Below, piece by piece: positions 16,401 to 25,195 of a DNA stretch of 48,299 bases. The stretch's first letter is position 1. Each line of letters starts with the position of its first letter. The notes under the pieces are model-generated. The model was not told the DNA's origin, made no database searches, and saw only the letters and a program-made list of their open reading frames with translations. The DNA lies in the NCBI GenBank assembly GCA_003194495.1, contig PQXE01000002.1, positions 19,350 to 67,648 of the forward strand. The letters run 5' to 3'. The translations under genes were made by a program, and so were the position numbers. The DNA is from Deltaproteobacteria bacterium. Lineage in GTDB: Bacteria > Desulfobacterota > Dissulfuribacteria > Dissulfuribacterales > UBA3076.

Positions 16401-19400
16401 ACGAAGATCTTGGACTCGGTGTCGTTGTTTCGATGAAGGACGGGTTTTCGCAGAACGCGGCCCGGGTCCAGACGTCCATGCAGTCCTTGGACGCCACAGT
16501 CGCCGCTTCCAGCGAGCGTATGACGCGCAACCTCGACCGTATCCAGAAAGGCACCATGATGATCGGCGCGGGTCTGGCGCTCATGGCCTTGCCGGTCGGT
16601 CTCGTGGCATCCACGGCAGCCACCCAGAAAGCACTCGGTGAACTGTCCTCCCTCGGGGTTAAGGATCTGCGGGCCATTGAAGACGCCGCGGAATCTTTCA
16701 CAAACACCTGGTCCGGATCGACCAAGTCCGAATTCATCACCGCAGCTTATGACGTCCGCTCCGCTTTATCCGGCTTGACCGACGAAGCGGTCGGATCGTT
16801 CACCGCCATGGCCGCCCTTACCGGTAAGGCCACCAAGGCGACCACCGAAGAGATGGTCGGCACCTTCACCACGGCCTACGGCATTTTCAAGCCCATCATG
16901 CAGGATATGTCGGATGCGCAGTGGGCGAAGACCTTCGCCGGAGCCATGGCCCAAACGGTCGCTTCCTTCAAGACCAACGGCCGCCAGATGGCCGACGCCA
17001 TCAAGAACATCGGCGCAGTGGCTGCATCTTCCAATGTCCCATTGCAGGAACAACTCGCCATACTCGGGCAGCTCCAGACCACCATGCCCGGTTCGGAAGC
17101 CGGAACCCTGTACAAGGCGTTCATCATGAAAGCAGCCGAGGCTGGCGAAAAGCTCGGGCTTTCGTTCATCGATTCCACGGGACGACTGAAAGGGATTATC
17201 CCCATCCTCCAGGAGATCAAGGGGCGTTTCCCCGACCTGTCCCAGGCCGCGGCCCAGGTGGAGATCAAGAAAGCCTTCGGTTCCGACGAGGCCGTCAAGT
17301 TCCTTTTACAGATGTCCCAGGGCGTAGGGGCGCTGGAGACCAATATTCAGTCCGTCGCGCGGGCCATGAAGACCGGCACCGCCGTCACCGAAGAGATGGC
17401 ACAGGCGATGAATATGGACATCGGCAGCCAGTTCAAGCTCCTGTGGCAGCAAATCGGCAACCTGTCTGAAATCCTCGGCCGCACACTGCTCCCGGTGGTC
17501 ACACCGATTATACAGGGTATCTCCAAAGCTGTGCTCTTTTTTCAGAAACTGGCCAAGTCCATGCCGGGGTTGACCAGGGTCGTTCTCACCCTGTCCATGG
17601 CCCTTGGTGCGGTGCTCGTCGTTGTGGGCGGCGTGATCGCCGCCGCGGGAACTATCGGTTTGATGCTTCCCGCCATCAAGGCCGGCCTCGCGGCCATGGG
17701 AGCGGCTGTGGCCGGTGTCGGGTCGGCGTTCGCCACTTATTTTCTTCCCATAGTTGCCATCATCGGAGGCGTAGTGCTGGCCGTCTATCTCCTTAAACGG
17801 GCGTGGGAGACCAATTTCGGCGGCATCCGCGACACGATTCTTGGGGCGTGGGAAAAGGTAAAACTCGTCGTGGGCGGTATCCGTGAGCTGATCTCTTCCC
17901 TGAGCGACGGGTCCGGACGGGTGTCGGCTGAGCTGGCGAAAAAGTTAGAGGCGGCCGGATTGATGGGACTCGTAGTTACTGTGTTCCGCATCTATTACCG
18001 GGTGCGCCAATTCCTGACAGGTTTATGGCAAGCCTTTTCCAACGCGTTCGGAAAGATCCGGGCGATTCTTGAACCGGCGGTTAGTGCGCTCATGCAGGCA
18101 TACGGCGCTCTCTACAAGGCGGTCTTTTCGGTTCTGGAAATCTTCGGCCTGGCGGCATCTTCCGCCGACGCTTCATCCTATCAAAGTTTGGGAGAAACGC
18201 TCGGCACGGTTTTGGGTGTCATCGCCAAGGTGGGCGCGTATCTGCTCAAGTTCGTAATCTACAACCTGGTGGCGGTCGTCAAGATCGTCACCTGGGTGGT
18301 GCGCGCGGTCGTCTGGCTGGGTAAGACCATTGTCACGGCTTTCATCGAGGCCGGGAAGTTCATCTACAAGTTCTTCCTGCCGATCCGCCTCCTGGTGCAG
18401 GCGCTCCGTATGGTCGGCCGGGTGGTTTACACGGTCTGGCAGGTGCTCACAGGAGACCTTTCAGTAGTCGACGGATTAAAGTCCATAGGCAGCGCCGTTT
18501 TTGATTTCCTGGCCACACCGTTTCTGTGGGCCCGGGATGTGATCGTCGGTGTCTGGAATTTCATCAAGGGGCTGTTCTCGTTTATCGGACGGTTCTTCAC
18601 CGCCATCGCATCGTCGCTGGTCGCTGCATTCATGGACCTGCCGCTGGTGCGAACCTTAAGGGATGTTTTCGGAGCGGTACGGAGCTTCTTCTCGGGTGAC
18701 ACGACCTTTTTCGAAGCGGGCAAACGGCTATTGATCGCCTTGGGAAAAGGTATCTGGTCGGCAGTGACCTATCCTTTCGAACTTCTCAAGAAGGCGCTTG
18801 GTTGGCTCAGAAAACTACTGCCGTTCTCAGACGCCGAGACAGGACCTTTGTCCAGTCTGAGCAACTCCGGGGCGGCGATTCTCAAGACTCTCGCCAAAGG
18901 CATGCTGGGAGTCCTTTCGTTACCGGGCAAGATACTCGGCATGGCGCTCAAGGGGATGTTCTCCGCTGTTCGCTGGATATGGCAAGGCATCAAGTCCTTG
19001 GGCTCCGGCATTCTCTCGGCGCTGACCTGGCCGTTTCGAAAAGGCGTCGAGTTGGCCGCGTCCGCGTGGCGTGGTGTCACTGGCGTGGTCGCTTCCGCGT
19101 GGAACGGGATCAAGAGTCTCGGCGCGTCGGCGTTCGATGCCGTGGCCGCGCCGTTTAGCTGGATCGGTGATATAGCTGGAAGCGTCTGGGACGGGATTTG
19201 TTCCACCGCGAGTGAATTGTGGAACGGGATCGGCAACCTTGCTCAGTCGGCGTGGTCCTTCGTGAGCGCACCCTTTACCTGGATCGCCGACGCGGCTTCA
19301 AGTGCGTGGAGTCACATTACCAACGCCGCATCCATGGCTTGGGAAGGTCTCAGATCAATGTCGCAAAGCGCCTGGGAGTGGATCAAAACGCCGTTCGAGG

Positions 19401-20149
19401 GACTGGCTTCAGTCGCCTCCTCCGCCTGGGAAAAGGTAAAGAACACCGCCTCGAGAGCGTGGGATTCCGTGACATCCACTGTATCCAACCTGGCAGGCAC
19501 CGCGTTTGAAAGCGGGAAAGCTATTCTCACAACAGTGGGAGAAGGGATCAAATCGGCGGTCACCGCACCGTACCGGGCGGCCAAGTCGGCCCTGTCTTTT
19601 GTTCGCGATCTGTTGCCGTTTTCCGACGCCAAGGAAGGTCCGCTGGCCAATCTGACTCGTAGCGGATCAGCACTCCTGGAAGCGCTGGCCGGAGGGATCG
19701 CCAAGGCCGCGACGGTTCCCGCTAAGGCAATCGCTGGAGCCTTCGGTTTCATGAACGATATGTTGGGACGTGTAGCCGCACCATCGATGCTGGCCGGGAC
19801 ACTGGCGCTCACGCCGGTTATGGCTGATGAAATCCCTTCGGCGGGAACGCCTCTTTTCGGAACCGAACCGGCGATCATGGAAACGAGATCAGAGACAGCG
19901 CCTCCTGAACAATCGCGTCTTCTCGGCGAGACCAGAGGTGTCCTTGATTCCGGAAATAACGGTTTTGCGCAATCGTCCACCAGCGAAGACCTGCTGCCGG
20001 TATTGGAGGCCATTCTGAGCAAATTTGACGCGCTCGCGGAGCGGCCCATCGACGTCTCGGTGACCACCTTGCTCGATGGACATCAGGTTGCCCAATCGGT
20101 CTATCGCGATCTGCGCGAGCGCAAAATCAAGAATTACGAAACGCTGTGA
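16397..20149 (+). CDS. Tail tape measure protein
   Basis: 1250 residues, the length ruler of the tail tube. The first 380 residues match the TP901-type tape measure core (KGTMMIGAGLALMALPVGLV, EEMVGTFTTAYGIFKP, SFKTNGRQMADAIKNIGAVA, then QFKLLWQQIGNLSEILGRTL). Hydrophobic segments lie at about 390-470. The C-terminal half has many Trp-centred repeats about 11-22 residues apart (SAWNGIKSLG, SVWDGICSTA, SAWSHITNAA, SAWEWIKTP and others). It also has two copies of a module LLPFSDA..GPL.....SG.A.L..LA near residues 810 and 1070. ATG 16397 overlaps the chaperone-extension stop. The gene is intact, although its neighbour the sheath is broken. Confidence 0.93.
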   Translation: MNEDLGLGVVVSMKDGFSQNAARVQTSMQSLDATVAASSERMTRNLDRIQKGTMMIGAGLALMALPVGLVASTAATQKALGELSSLGVKDLRAIEDAAESFTNTWSGSTKSEFITAAYDVRSALSGLTDEAVGSFTAMAALTGKATKATTEEMVGTFTTAYGIFKPIMQDMSDAQWAKTFAGAMAQTVASFKTNGRQMADAIKNIGAVAASSNVPLQEQLAILGQLQTTMPGSEAGTLYKAFIMKAAEAGEKLGLSFIDSTGRLKGIIPILQEIKGRFPDLSQAAAQVEIKKAFGSDEAVKFLLQMSQGVGALETNIQSVARAMKTGTAVTEEMAQAMNMDIGSQFKLLWQQIGNLSEILGRTLLPVVTPIIQGISKAVLFFQKLAKSMPGLTRVVLTLSMALGAVLVVVGGVIAAAGTIGLMLPAIKAGLAAMGAAVAGVGSAFATYFLPIVAIIGGVVLAVYLLKRAWETNFGGIRDTILGAWEKVKLVVGGIRELISSLSDGSGRVSAELAKKLEAAGLMGLVVTVFRIYYRVRQFLTGLWQAFSNAFGKIRAILEPAVSALMQAYGALYKAVFSVLEIFGLAASSADASSYQSLGETLGTVLGVIAKVGAYLLKFVIYNLVAVVKIVTWVVRAVVWLGKTIVTAFIEAGKFIYKFFLPIRLLVQALRMVGRVVYTVWQVLTGDLSVVDGLKSIGSAVFDFLATPFLWARDVIVGVWNFIKGLFSFIGRFFTAIASSLVAAFMDLPLVRTLRDVFGAVRSFFSGDTTFFEAGKRLLIALGKGIWSAVTYPFELLKKALGWLRKLLPFSDAETGPLSSLSNSGAAILKTLAKGMLGVLSLPGKILGMALKGMFSAVRWIWQGIKSLGSGILSALTWPFRKGVELAASAWRGVTGVVASAWNGIKSLGASAFDAVAAPFSWIGDIAGSVWDGICSTASELWNGIGNLAQSAWSFVSAPFTWIADAASSAWSHITNAASMAWEGLRSMSQSAWEWIKTPFEGLASVASSAWEKVKNTASRAWDSVTSTVSNLAGTAFESGKAILTTVGEGIKSAVTAPYRAAKSALSFVRDLLPFSDAKEGPLANLTRSGSALLEALAGGIAKAATVPAKAIAGAFGFMNDMLGRVAAPSMLAGTLALTPVMADEIPSAGTPLFGTEPAIMETRSETAPPEQSRLLGETRGVLDSGNNGFAQSSTSEDLLPVLEAILSKFDALAERPIDVSVTTLLDGHQVAQSVYRDLRERKIKNYETL

Positions 20150-20156
20150 GGATAGC

Positions 20157-20468
20157 ATGAAGAAAATATTCATTTGCAGTCGCTATGCGGGAGACGTCAC
20201 CCAAAATGTAACTGTCGCCGAGCGGTTGTGCCGCAAGGCTGTGGAGCGCGGTTTTGCTCCTTTCGCACCCCATCTTTTGTTTACCCGCTTCCTTGACGAT
20301 GAAAAGGCGTCGGAGCGGGAGATCGGCATCTCCTGTGGACTGATTTTCATGAAAAGCTGTGACGAGGTCTGGGCCTATATCGGAGATGGGGTTTCCAGTG
20401 GCATGCGCAGAGAAATGGACCACGCCCTTTGTCTGGGCAAGACCGTGGTCGAGATCAAGGAGTTCTGA
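20157..20468 (+). CDS. Nucleoside 2-deoxyribosyltransferase-like (DUF4406-type) protein
   Basis: 103 residues from ATG 20157 after GAGGATAG. The sequence KIFICSRYAGDVTQNVTVAE, FAPFAPHLLFTRFLDD, CDEVWAYIGDGVSSGM and REMDHALCLGKTVVEI is that of the small Rossmann-like family related to nucleoside 2-deoxyribosyltransferases (DUF4406/DUF7768). Members are common in phages, probably in nucleotide or nucleotide-derived signal metabolism. It is odd here, between tape measure and baseplate genes, and is best seen as an accessory (moron) gene within the tail operon. It ends two bases before the next GTG. Confidence 0.7.
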   Translation: MKKIFICSRYAGDVTQNVTVAERLCRKAVERGFAPFAPHLLFTRFLDDEKASEREIGISCGLIFMKSCDEVWAYIGDGVSSGMRREMDHALCLGKTVVEIKEF

Positions 20469-20470
20469 CC

Positions 20471-20941
20471 GTGGCCTGGGACCAGAAAGAGATCACAGCA
20501 TACATCGTGGATGTGGATACGGGTGACTACCTGGATTTCCAATACAACCCCAACGATATCGTGGACGACAAAAGCACCGCTTACGCCGCCATCAAGATTC
20601 CGGGGATGAGCCATCCCCGCTACCAATATGTGGCCGGCGAACCCCGTAAGATCAGCTTCAAGATTCTATTCTTCAAGGGACCGGTCAAGGAATCGGTGGA
20701 CTGGCTGCGCTCGCTCCTCTACCCGGAGCATGCAGGAACGATGCTCAAGAACGCGCCGCACCGTGTGCTGTTCATGTTTGGTGATCTTTATCCCGGTGTG
20801 CTCTGCGTGGTCAGGCAGGTAAAGTCGCGATTCTTTCATCTTTTTGACCGCGAAAATCTCCTGCCCCAACATGCCGAAGTCGACATGGTGCTCGAGGAGT
20901 ACATCGACGAGTCGGTGGATTACTCGGAGGTGCGCGGATGA
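20471..20941 (+). CDS. CIS-tube/gp53-like baseplate protein
   Basis: 156 residues from GTG 20471. LDFQYNPNDIVDDKSTAYAA, PGMSHPRYQYVAGEPRKISF and KILFFKGPVKESVDWLRSLL followed by APHRVLFMFGD match the CIS-tube/LysM-associated family. That family links the inner tube to the baseplate hub in contractile systems. It follows the tape measure and overlaps the next LysM-like gene (ATGA at 20938-20941), the pairing usual in eCIS and T4-like baseplates. The first residues AWDQKEITAYIVDVDTGDYL form strands. The earlier in-frame start at 20429 lies inside the previous gene. Confidence 0.75.
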   Translation: MAWDQKEITAYIVDVDTGDYLDFQYNPNDIVDDKSTAYAAIKIPGMSHPRYQYVAGEPRKISFKILFFKGPVKESVDWLRSLLYPEHAGTMLKNAPHRVLFMFGDLYPGVLCVVRQVKSRFFHLFDRENLLPQHAEVDMVLEEYIDESVDYSEVRG

Positions 20942-21228
20942 TCGGACGTCGTTCCCGCTATGCCGCTGGCACCCTTTACACGGACCATGGTGATGAGTTT
21001 CTGGGAGTCCGGCCGCGCGTCGATACAACTCCCCGTCCCGATGATCGCTTCCACACGGTGGTTGACGGCAACAGGCTGGATCTGCTGGCCCACCGCTACC
21101 TGGACCGGGCCGGTCTCTGGTGGATCATCTGCGATTACAACGACATCTTTTTCCCCCTGGAGATCGAGCCCGGCACCGTGCTTCGTATTCCATCCGTTGA
21201 ACATGTTCTGATGCGTCTGCTGAGCTGA
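20938..21228 (+). CDS. LysM/gpX-like baseplate protein, 96 aa
   Basis: It begins in the overlap ATGA with the previous stop. The sequence contains FHTVVDGNRLDLLAHRYLDR, AGLWWIICDYNDIFFP and EIEPGTVLRIPSVEHV, the layout of short LysM-type modules (T4 gp53 / P2 gpX) that help hold the baseplate wedge or hub. The R...D.L..LA.RYL..... WW.I...N pattern is very typical of this group. It closes the transcript before the third conserved promoter-like motif. Confidence 0.75.
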   Translation: MIGRRSRYAAGTLYTDHGDEFLGVRPRVDTTPRPDDRFHTVVDGNRLDLLAHRYLDRAGLWWIICDYNDIFFPLEIEPGTVLRIPSVEHVLMRLLS

Positions 21229-21252
21229 ATCAAGCCTTTCATTCCATTCGCG

Positions 21253-21285
21253 CCGACAACTTTCTCCAGGCTCCGGTAAGTATCC
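21253..21285 (+). promoter_or_regulatory. Conserved intergenic motif, copy C (candidate late promoter)
   Basis: CCGACA at 21253 and CCGGTAAGTATCC from 21273, at the same 20-base offset as copies A and B. It lies in a 99-bp gap that also holds a small hairpin (ACCGCC...GGCGGT, about 21294-21310) and the ribosome site CCGGAG before ATG 21328. It would head the baseplate transcript that begins with the gpD-like hub. Confidence 0.5.
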
Positions 21286-21327
21286 GGTGAAGACCGCCAT
21301 GCCGGCGGTACAACCGGAGTTAGGCGC

Positions 21328-22593
21328 ATGGATCTCGACACATTTAAACCGACGTTCCTGATTCAGATCGAGGGACAGACATTATCGGCGGACATCACCC
21401 AGGAGATCACCTCCTTCGTCTTCGAAGACAACGAGGAGAAACTCGATGTCCTGGAATTGTCTGTCACAAACCGCAACCTGCAGTTTGTGGATGATCCGTT
21501 GTTCCAGGAGGGCAACGAGATCGTCGCCCGCTTTGGTTATGTCGACAACCTCTCCCCGCGCAAAAAGGCGGTTATCAAGGATATCGATTACGACTTTCCC
21601 GAGAACGGCGATCCAACCATTCGCATCAAGGCCTATGACAAGGGTTTCAAACTGGCCGGCAAAGAGAACCAGAAGGTTTGGAAAAAGCCCGCTCCGGGCA
21701 TTCTCTATTCCGAAATCGCCGAGGAGATTAGCTCCGCCAACGGACTGACGCCGGTGGTGAAGCCCACCAAGGGACAACATCTGCGGGTCGCGCAAAGCAA
21801 CATCTCCGACGCCCAGTTTCTCAAGGAACTCGCAATCAAAGCCCGAGAACGGGATGGCGACGGAGTTACAGGCTACGCCTTTTACATCCAGGACGACGAG
21901 CTGCACTTTCATCCCCGTGAGCTGGATAAAAAGCCCGCCGCAGTCCTTGAATACTTCACCGACCGTAAAGGCGTGCTCCGTTCCTTCCGCCCGTCCACTC
22001 AATCGCAGGGGGCAAAAGGAGCCGGAACGGAGACCAAGACGACCGGCGTCGATCCACGCAAGAAAGAGCCCGTCGAACACACCGCCAACAACGAGACCAC
22101 GCCGGAGCGCACGTCTCTCGGTAAGCGGACCTACCTGGTCGACGGAAATACCGGTGAGGGAGCCTTCAAGGAGCAGGAGTCGGGACAAATTGTTCCCAGC
22201 TTCGAACGGTCCGAAGGCTTCTTTGAGGAGCCACGTCAGGAACCCGCCCAGGACCTGGCCGAAGGCAAGTTCAAAGAGGCCGAGCTCCGCCAGGTCGAGG
22301 CCGTAGCCGTCACCATCGGCGTTCCCACGCTACGGGCCAAACAGAATGTGGAAGTCAAAGGCGTCGGTCAGAAGTTCTCCGGAATCTATTACTGCCATTC
22401 GATCCGCCACACCATCGGTGACGATGGGTATCAGTGTGAACTCAAACTCAAGAAAAACGCCCTGGGTAAAGGAGCCGGCGACAAGTCGGATAACGCCAAG
22501 GGCAAGCAAAACGACCAGGAAGCGCCGCCGACCCCGCAGGAAGAACCGCCACAGATGGTGACCATCGACGCGGACAGCGGGCAACGACGGTAA
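21328..22593 (+). CDS. Baseplate hub protein, gpD/gp27-like (late control D family)
   Basis: 421 residues. The first 220 (FLIQIEGQTLSADITQEITS, DNEEKLDVLELSVTNRNLQF, NEIVARFGYVDN, IRIKAYDKGFKLAGKENQKV, ISDAQFLKELAIKARERDGD, AFYIQDDELHFHPRELDKKP) match the phage late control D / T4 gp27 fold that forms the trimeric hub above the spike. The middle (about 230-320) is a hydrophilic, low-complexity linker, and the C-terminus returns to a beta domain (VKGVGQKFSGIYYCHSIRHT) with a disordered Pro/Glu-rich end. It is the first gene after promoter-like copy C. Confidence 0.85.
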   Translation: MDLDTFKPTFLIQIEGQTLSADITQEITSFVFEDNEEKLDVLELSVTNRNLQFVDDPLFQEGNEIVARFGYVDNLSPRKKAVIKDIDYDFPENGDPTIRIKAYDKGFKLAGKENQKVWKKPAPGILYSEIAEEISSANGLTPVVKPTKGQHLRVAQSNISDAQFLKELAIKARERDGDGVTGYAFYIQDDELHFHPRELDKKPAAVLEYFTDRKGVLRSFRPSTQSQGAKGAGTETKTTGVDPRKKEPVEHTANNETTPERTSLGKRTYLVDGNTGEGAFKEQESGQIVPSFERSEGFFEEPRQEPAQDLAEGKFKEAELRQVEAVAVTIGVPTLRAKQNVEVKGVGQKFSGIYYCHSIRHTIGDDGYQCELKLKKNALGKGAGDKSDNAKGKQNDQEAPPTPQEEPPQMVTIDADSGQRR

Positions 22594-22606
22594 GGAGGTG
22601 AAATAA

Positions 22607-23038
22607 ATGGGAGATCTAAGCAAGAACTTTTCCCGGCACGAATTCGCATGTCGCTGCTGCGGCCGGACAAAGATCAACCAACGGCTGGTGGATGCGTTGC
22701 AGGAGCTGCGAGATCTCACCGGTGAGCCGGTTCGGATTTCCAGTGGTTATCGCTGCCCGGAACACAATCAGGCAATAGGCGGAGCCACACGGAGCCAGCA
22801 TCTGCTCGGCACCGCGGCGGACATCGTAGTGATAGGAATGACTCCGGCTGAGATGTACCGACTGGCCGAAGATGTTGAGGCTTTCCGCAACGGCGGAATC
22901 GGCGTCTACCCGGACAAGGGATTCATTCATGTGGATGTGCGAGACGGACGAGCCCGCTGGGGACAGCTCGACGGGAAATACGTTGCGCTTGTAAAAGCGC
23001 TGAAAAACACAGGAGGAAACGATCATGCAACAGCTTGA
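22607..23038 (+). CDS. Peptidase M15 family D-Ala-D-Ala carboxypeptidase-like lysin
   Basis: 143 residues. The metal-binding residues of the M15 family are all present: SQHLLGTAADIVV (H65, D72) and FIHVDVR (H108, D110), with RISSGYRCPEHNQAIGGATR before them. It would cut the peptide part of peptidoglycan. Located between the hub and spike genes and next to a holin-like gene, it could act either as a tail-associated wall-opening enzyme or as the endolysin for release. No signal peptide is seen. The ribosome site is AAGGAGGTG. Its end overlaps the next gene by 14 bases. Confidence 0.88.
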   Translation: MGDLSKNFSRHEFACRCCGRTKINQRLVDALQELRDLTGEPVRISSGYRCPEHNQAIGGATRSQHLLGTAADIVVIGMTPAEMYRLAEDVEAFRNGGIGVYPDKGFIHVDVRDGRARWGQLDGKYVALVKALKNTGGNDHATA

Positions 23039-23351
23039 ACAGATTCTGACTTTTATTCTGGACCACAAGGAGCTCATCGGGACTTTTCTCGCGACGCTTC
23101 TGGCGATTATCAAACTGACTTCGTGGGGCCGGGCCAAGGCCGCGGCGTTGGATGCGGTTATCGGTGTTATCGAGCGAATGGGAGCAAAAGAGGTCAAGAG
23201 CGGTATCGCGGCCAAAGAAATCAATCTCCAGACCGCGGCCAAGGATGCCCTTCGTCACGCGGTGACCAAGGCCGATCCGAAAAAGAAGGCTGATGAACTT
23301 GCGACCCGTGTGGTGCGGGAGGTCCTGCGCGGTGTCCTGCCTCGGAAATAA
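23025..23351 (+). CDS. Holin-like small membrane protein
   Basis: 108 residues with one clear membrane helix near the N-terminus (ELIGTFLATLLAIIKLTSWG, about 17-36), then a charged, mostly helical soluble part. The start overlaps the end of the M15 peptidase gene and follows an AGGAGG site. A membrane protein coupled to a lysin gene is the usual holin arrangement, though the single transmembrane helix and long basic tail are not diagnostic. It may instead anchor or regulate the lysin. A second small membrane protein lies at 25188. Confidence 0.6.
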   Translation: MQQLEQILTFILDHKELIGTFLATLLAIIKLTSWGRAKAAALDAVIGVIERMGAKEVKSGIAAKEINLQTAAKDALRHAVTKADPKKKADELATRVVREVLRGVLPRK

Positions 23352-23366
23352 GCGGGAGGATTGTCT

Positions 23367-24416
23367 GTGATCGAAACCCAGGACCGACAACATGAGGAGC
23401 GTTACAAGAACCGCTGGTACGGCAAATACCGGGGCTTCGTGCGCGACAACAACGACCCCGAACGTCTCGGGCGCTGCCGTTTGGAAGTGCCGGCGGTTCT
23501 CGGTACCGGCAAGGAGAACTGGTCGGACTGGGCATCGCCCTGCTTTCCTTACGGCGGAAACGAGGACATCGGTGTGTTTCTTGTTCCCGAAGAAGGCGCG
23601 TCGGTATGGGCGGAGTTCGAAGGCGGCAAGGTTCAGTTTCCCATCTGGTCGGGCGTGTGGCTGGCAAAGAGCAACCCCGGTGAACAGCCGGAGGAGTCGA
23701 AACGCGTCTGTAGCGATCCCACCTGCCGTGACTGTGAGGATAAAGTCGAACACAAACCCGACAGCCACGACAACCTCGAACATAAGAAATACCACGGTCA
23801 TCCGCCGTATTACTGCCCGCGCCGTAAGGTACTGCTCAAAACCGAGACCGGACACACCATTGTATTTGACGATCGGGATGAAGAGGAATTTTTAAAGATC
23901 ATCGACCGCGCCGGGCAGATCCTTCACATGGACTGCCGGGTAAAGCGGGATGTTCAAACCGGCAACTCCCGCCGACGGGGGACCAAGGACGCCGAGCAAG
24001 GTGACCAACTGAACATCGCCGCCGACATCAAGGACCAGCACGGCCGTATCGAAATCACCGATCTCTGCCGTCAGTTCATGCGCTGGGAGGCATGGAAAGA
24101 TAAGGAGAAAATCCATATCCAATCCTGCGACAAGACCCGGGCGCGCTGGCAGAAGATTCTCATCGACACCACCAAGGGACGGGAAAAGGTCCACATCTGG
24201 GGGCTTTGCGGCACCCAGGAGATTCTTATCGACTCAACCAGCGGCGCAGAAAAGATCCAGCTGACCGACAAGGCCGGCCAGATGGTGGTCATGAACGCGG
24301 CCGCGGGTCGGGAGCGAATACAGGCCACCGACAAATCCGGAAGCGTCATCCTCATGGACGGCGTCATGGGCAACATCATAATTCGCTCCACTAACAAGGT
24401 ATTGATCAACACATGA
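23367..24416 (+). CDS. Baseplate spike protein, gp5/VgrG-like OB-fold
   Basis: 349 residues from GTG 23367, 6 bases after GGGAGGA; the in-frame TTG at 23361 touches that site and is less likely. The opening YKNRWYGKYRGFVRDNNDPE then LGRCRLEVPAVLG is the OB-fold of gp5/VgrG spikes, with WASPCFPYGG and FLVPEEGASVWAEFEGG. The C-terminal half has regular strands (ILIDTTKGREKVHIWGLCG, EKIQLTDKAGQMVVMNAAAG, IRSTNKVLINT), as in the triple-stranded beta-helix needle. A Cys/His-rich insert (CSDPTCRDCED, about 110-125) may bind metal. It would form the tail needle below the hub, tipped by PAAR. Confidence 0.85.
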   Translation: MIETQDRQHEERYKNRWYGKYRGFVRDNNDPERLGRCRLEVPAVLGTGKENWSDWASPCFPYGGNEDIGVFLVPEEGASVWAEFEGGKVQFPIWSGVWLAKSNPGEQPEESKRVCSDPTCRDCEDKVEHKPDSHDNLEHKKYHGHPPYYCPRRKVLLKTETGHTIVFDDRDEEEFLKIIDRAGQILHMDCRVKRDVQTGNSRRRGTKDAEQGDQLNIAADIKDQHGRIEITDLCRQFMRWEAWKDKEKIHIQSCDKTRARWQKILIDTTKGREKVHIWGLCGTQEILIDSTSGAEKIQLTDKAGQMVVMNAAAGRERIQATDKSGSVILMDGVMGNIIIRSTNKVLINT

Positions 24417-25195
24417 GGGAAAATCTTATGTATCCATCTGTGTCGGTAATCATCAGGGGCTACAACCGGGAGCGATATATCAGCCAAGCCATCGAAAGCG
24501 TGCTTGCTCAGACTTATACGGACTTCGATCTACTGGTCTGGGATGACGGCTCCACCGATAAGACCGCCCAAATCGCCATCAAATATGCGAAGAAGGACAG
24601 ACGCGTCCGTGTCGCCGCATGCGATCACCGGGGGGCCGTGAAATCCTTGAAGGCCGGCGTGGCGGATACTTTCGGGGCCTACCTGTGCTGGGTGGACAGC
24701 GACGACTTTTTGTCACCCTCGGCATTGGAAGAAACGGTTGCGGTCCTGGATGGTAATCCGTCGGTGGGGATGGTCTACACAGATTACCAGCTTATCGACA
24801 CTATCGGGCGGATAAAGGGGCACGGTCGGCGGTGTCGTATTCCGTATAGCAAAGACCGGTTGCTTCTCGATTTTATGACTTTCCATTTTCGGCTCATACG
24901 CCGCTCGGTTTTCGAACAGACAGGCGGTATCGATGCCGATTTCAGGTGCGCCGAAGACTATGACCTATGCATGCGTTTATCTGAAGTCACTGAAATTCGT
25001 CACATTCAAAAGCCGCTTTACCAATACCGGGTTCATCCCCGGTCTATTTCCCATGAGATGCGGCTGGAACAGGTCCACTGGTCTCGGGAAGCCATTGCTA
25101 ATGCTCTGAAGCGCAGGGGGCTGGCGGATCGCTTCGAGGTCGATCTTCAAATTCGAGAACGCTTTTCGCTGAAAAGGAGAGAACCCGATGGATGA
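24413..25195 (+). CDS. Family 2 glycosyltransferase
   Basis: 260 residues (ATG 24413 overlaps the spike stop; ATG 24428 is an equally good start behind GAGGGA). It has the GT-A features of family 2: VSVIIRGYNRERYISQAIES, WDDGSTD (D44, D45), the metal-binding WVDSDD (D95-D98) and CAEDYDLCMRL near 183. These enzymes move a sugar from a nucleotide sugar to protein, lipid or polysaccharide. It has no membrane segment. Its place between the spike and PAAR genes, in an intact operon with 4-8 base overlaps on both sides, suggests a role in modifying tail or host-surface structures. This is unusual for a baseplate module. Confidence 0.88.
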   Translation: MRENLMYPSVSVIIRGYNRERYISQAIESVLAQTYTDFDLLVWDDGSTDKTAQIAIKYAKKDRRVRVAACDHRGAVKSLKAGVADTFGAYLCWVDSDDFLSPSALEETVAVLDGNPSVGMVYTDYQLIDTIGRIKGHGRRCRIPYSKDRLLLDFMTFHFRLIRRSVFEQTGGIDADFRCAEDYDLCMRLSEVTEIRHIQKPLYQYRVHPRSISHEMRLEQVHWSREAIANALKRRGLADRFEVDLQIRERFSLKRREPDG

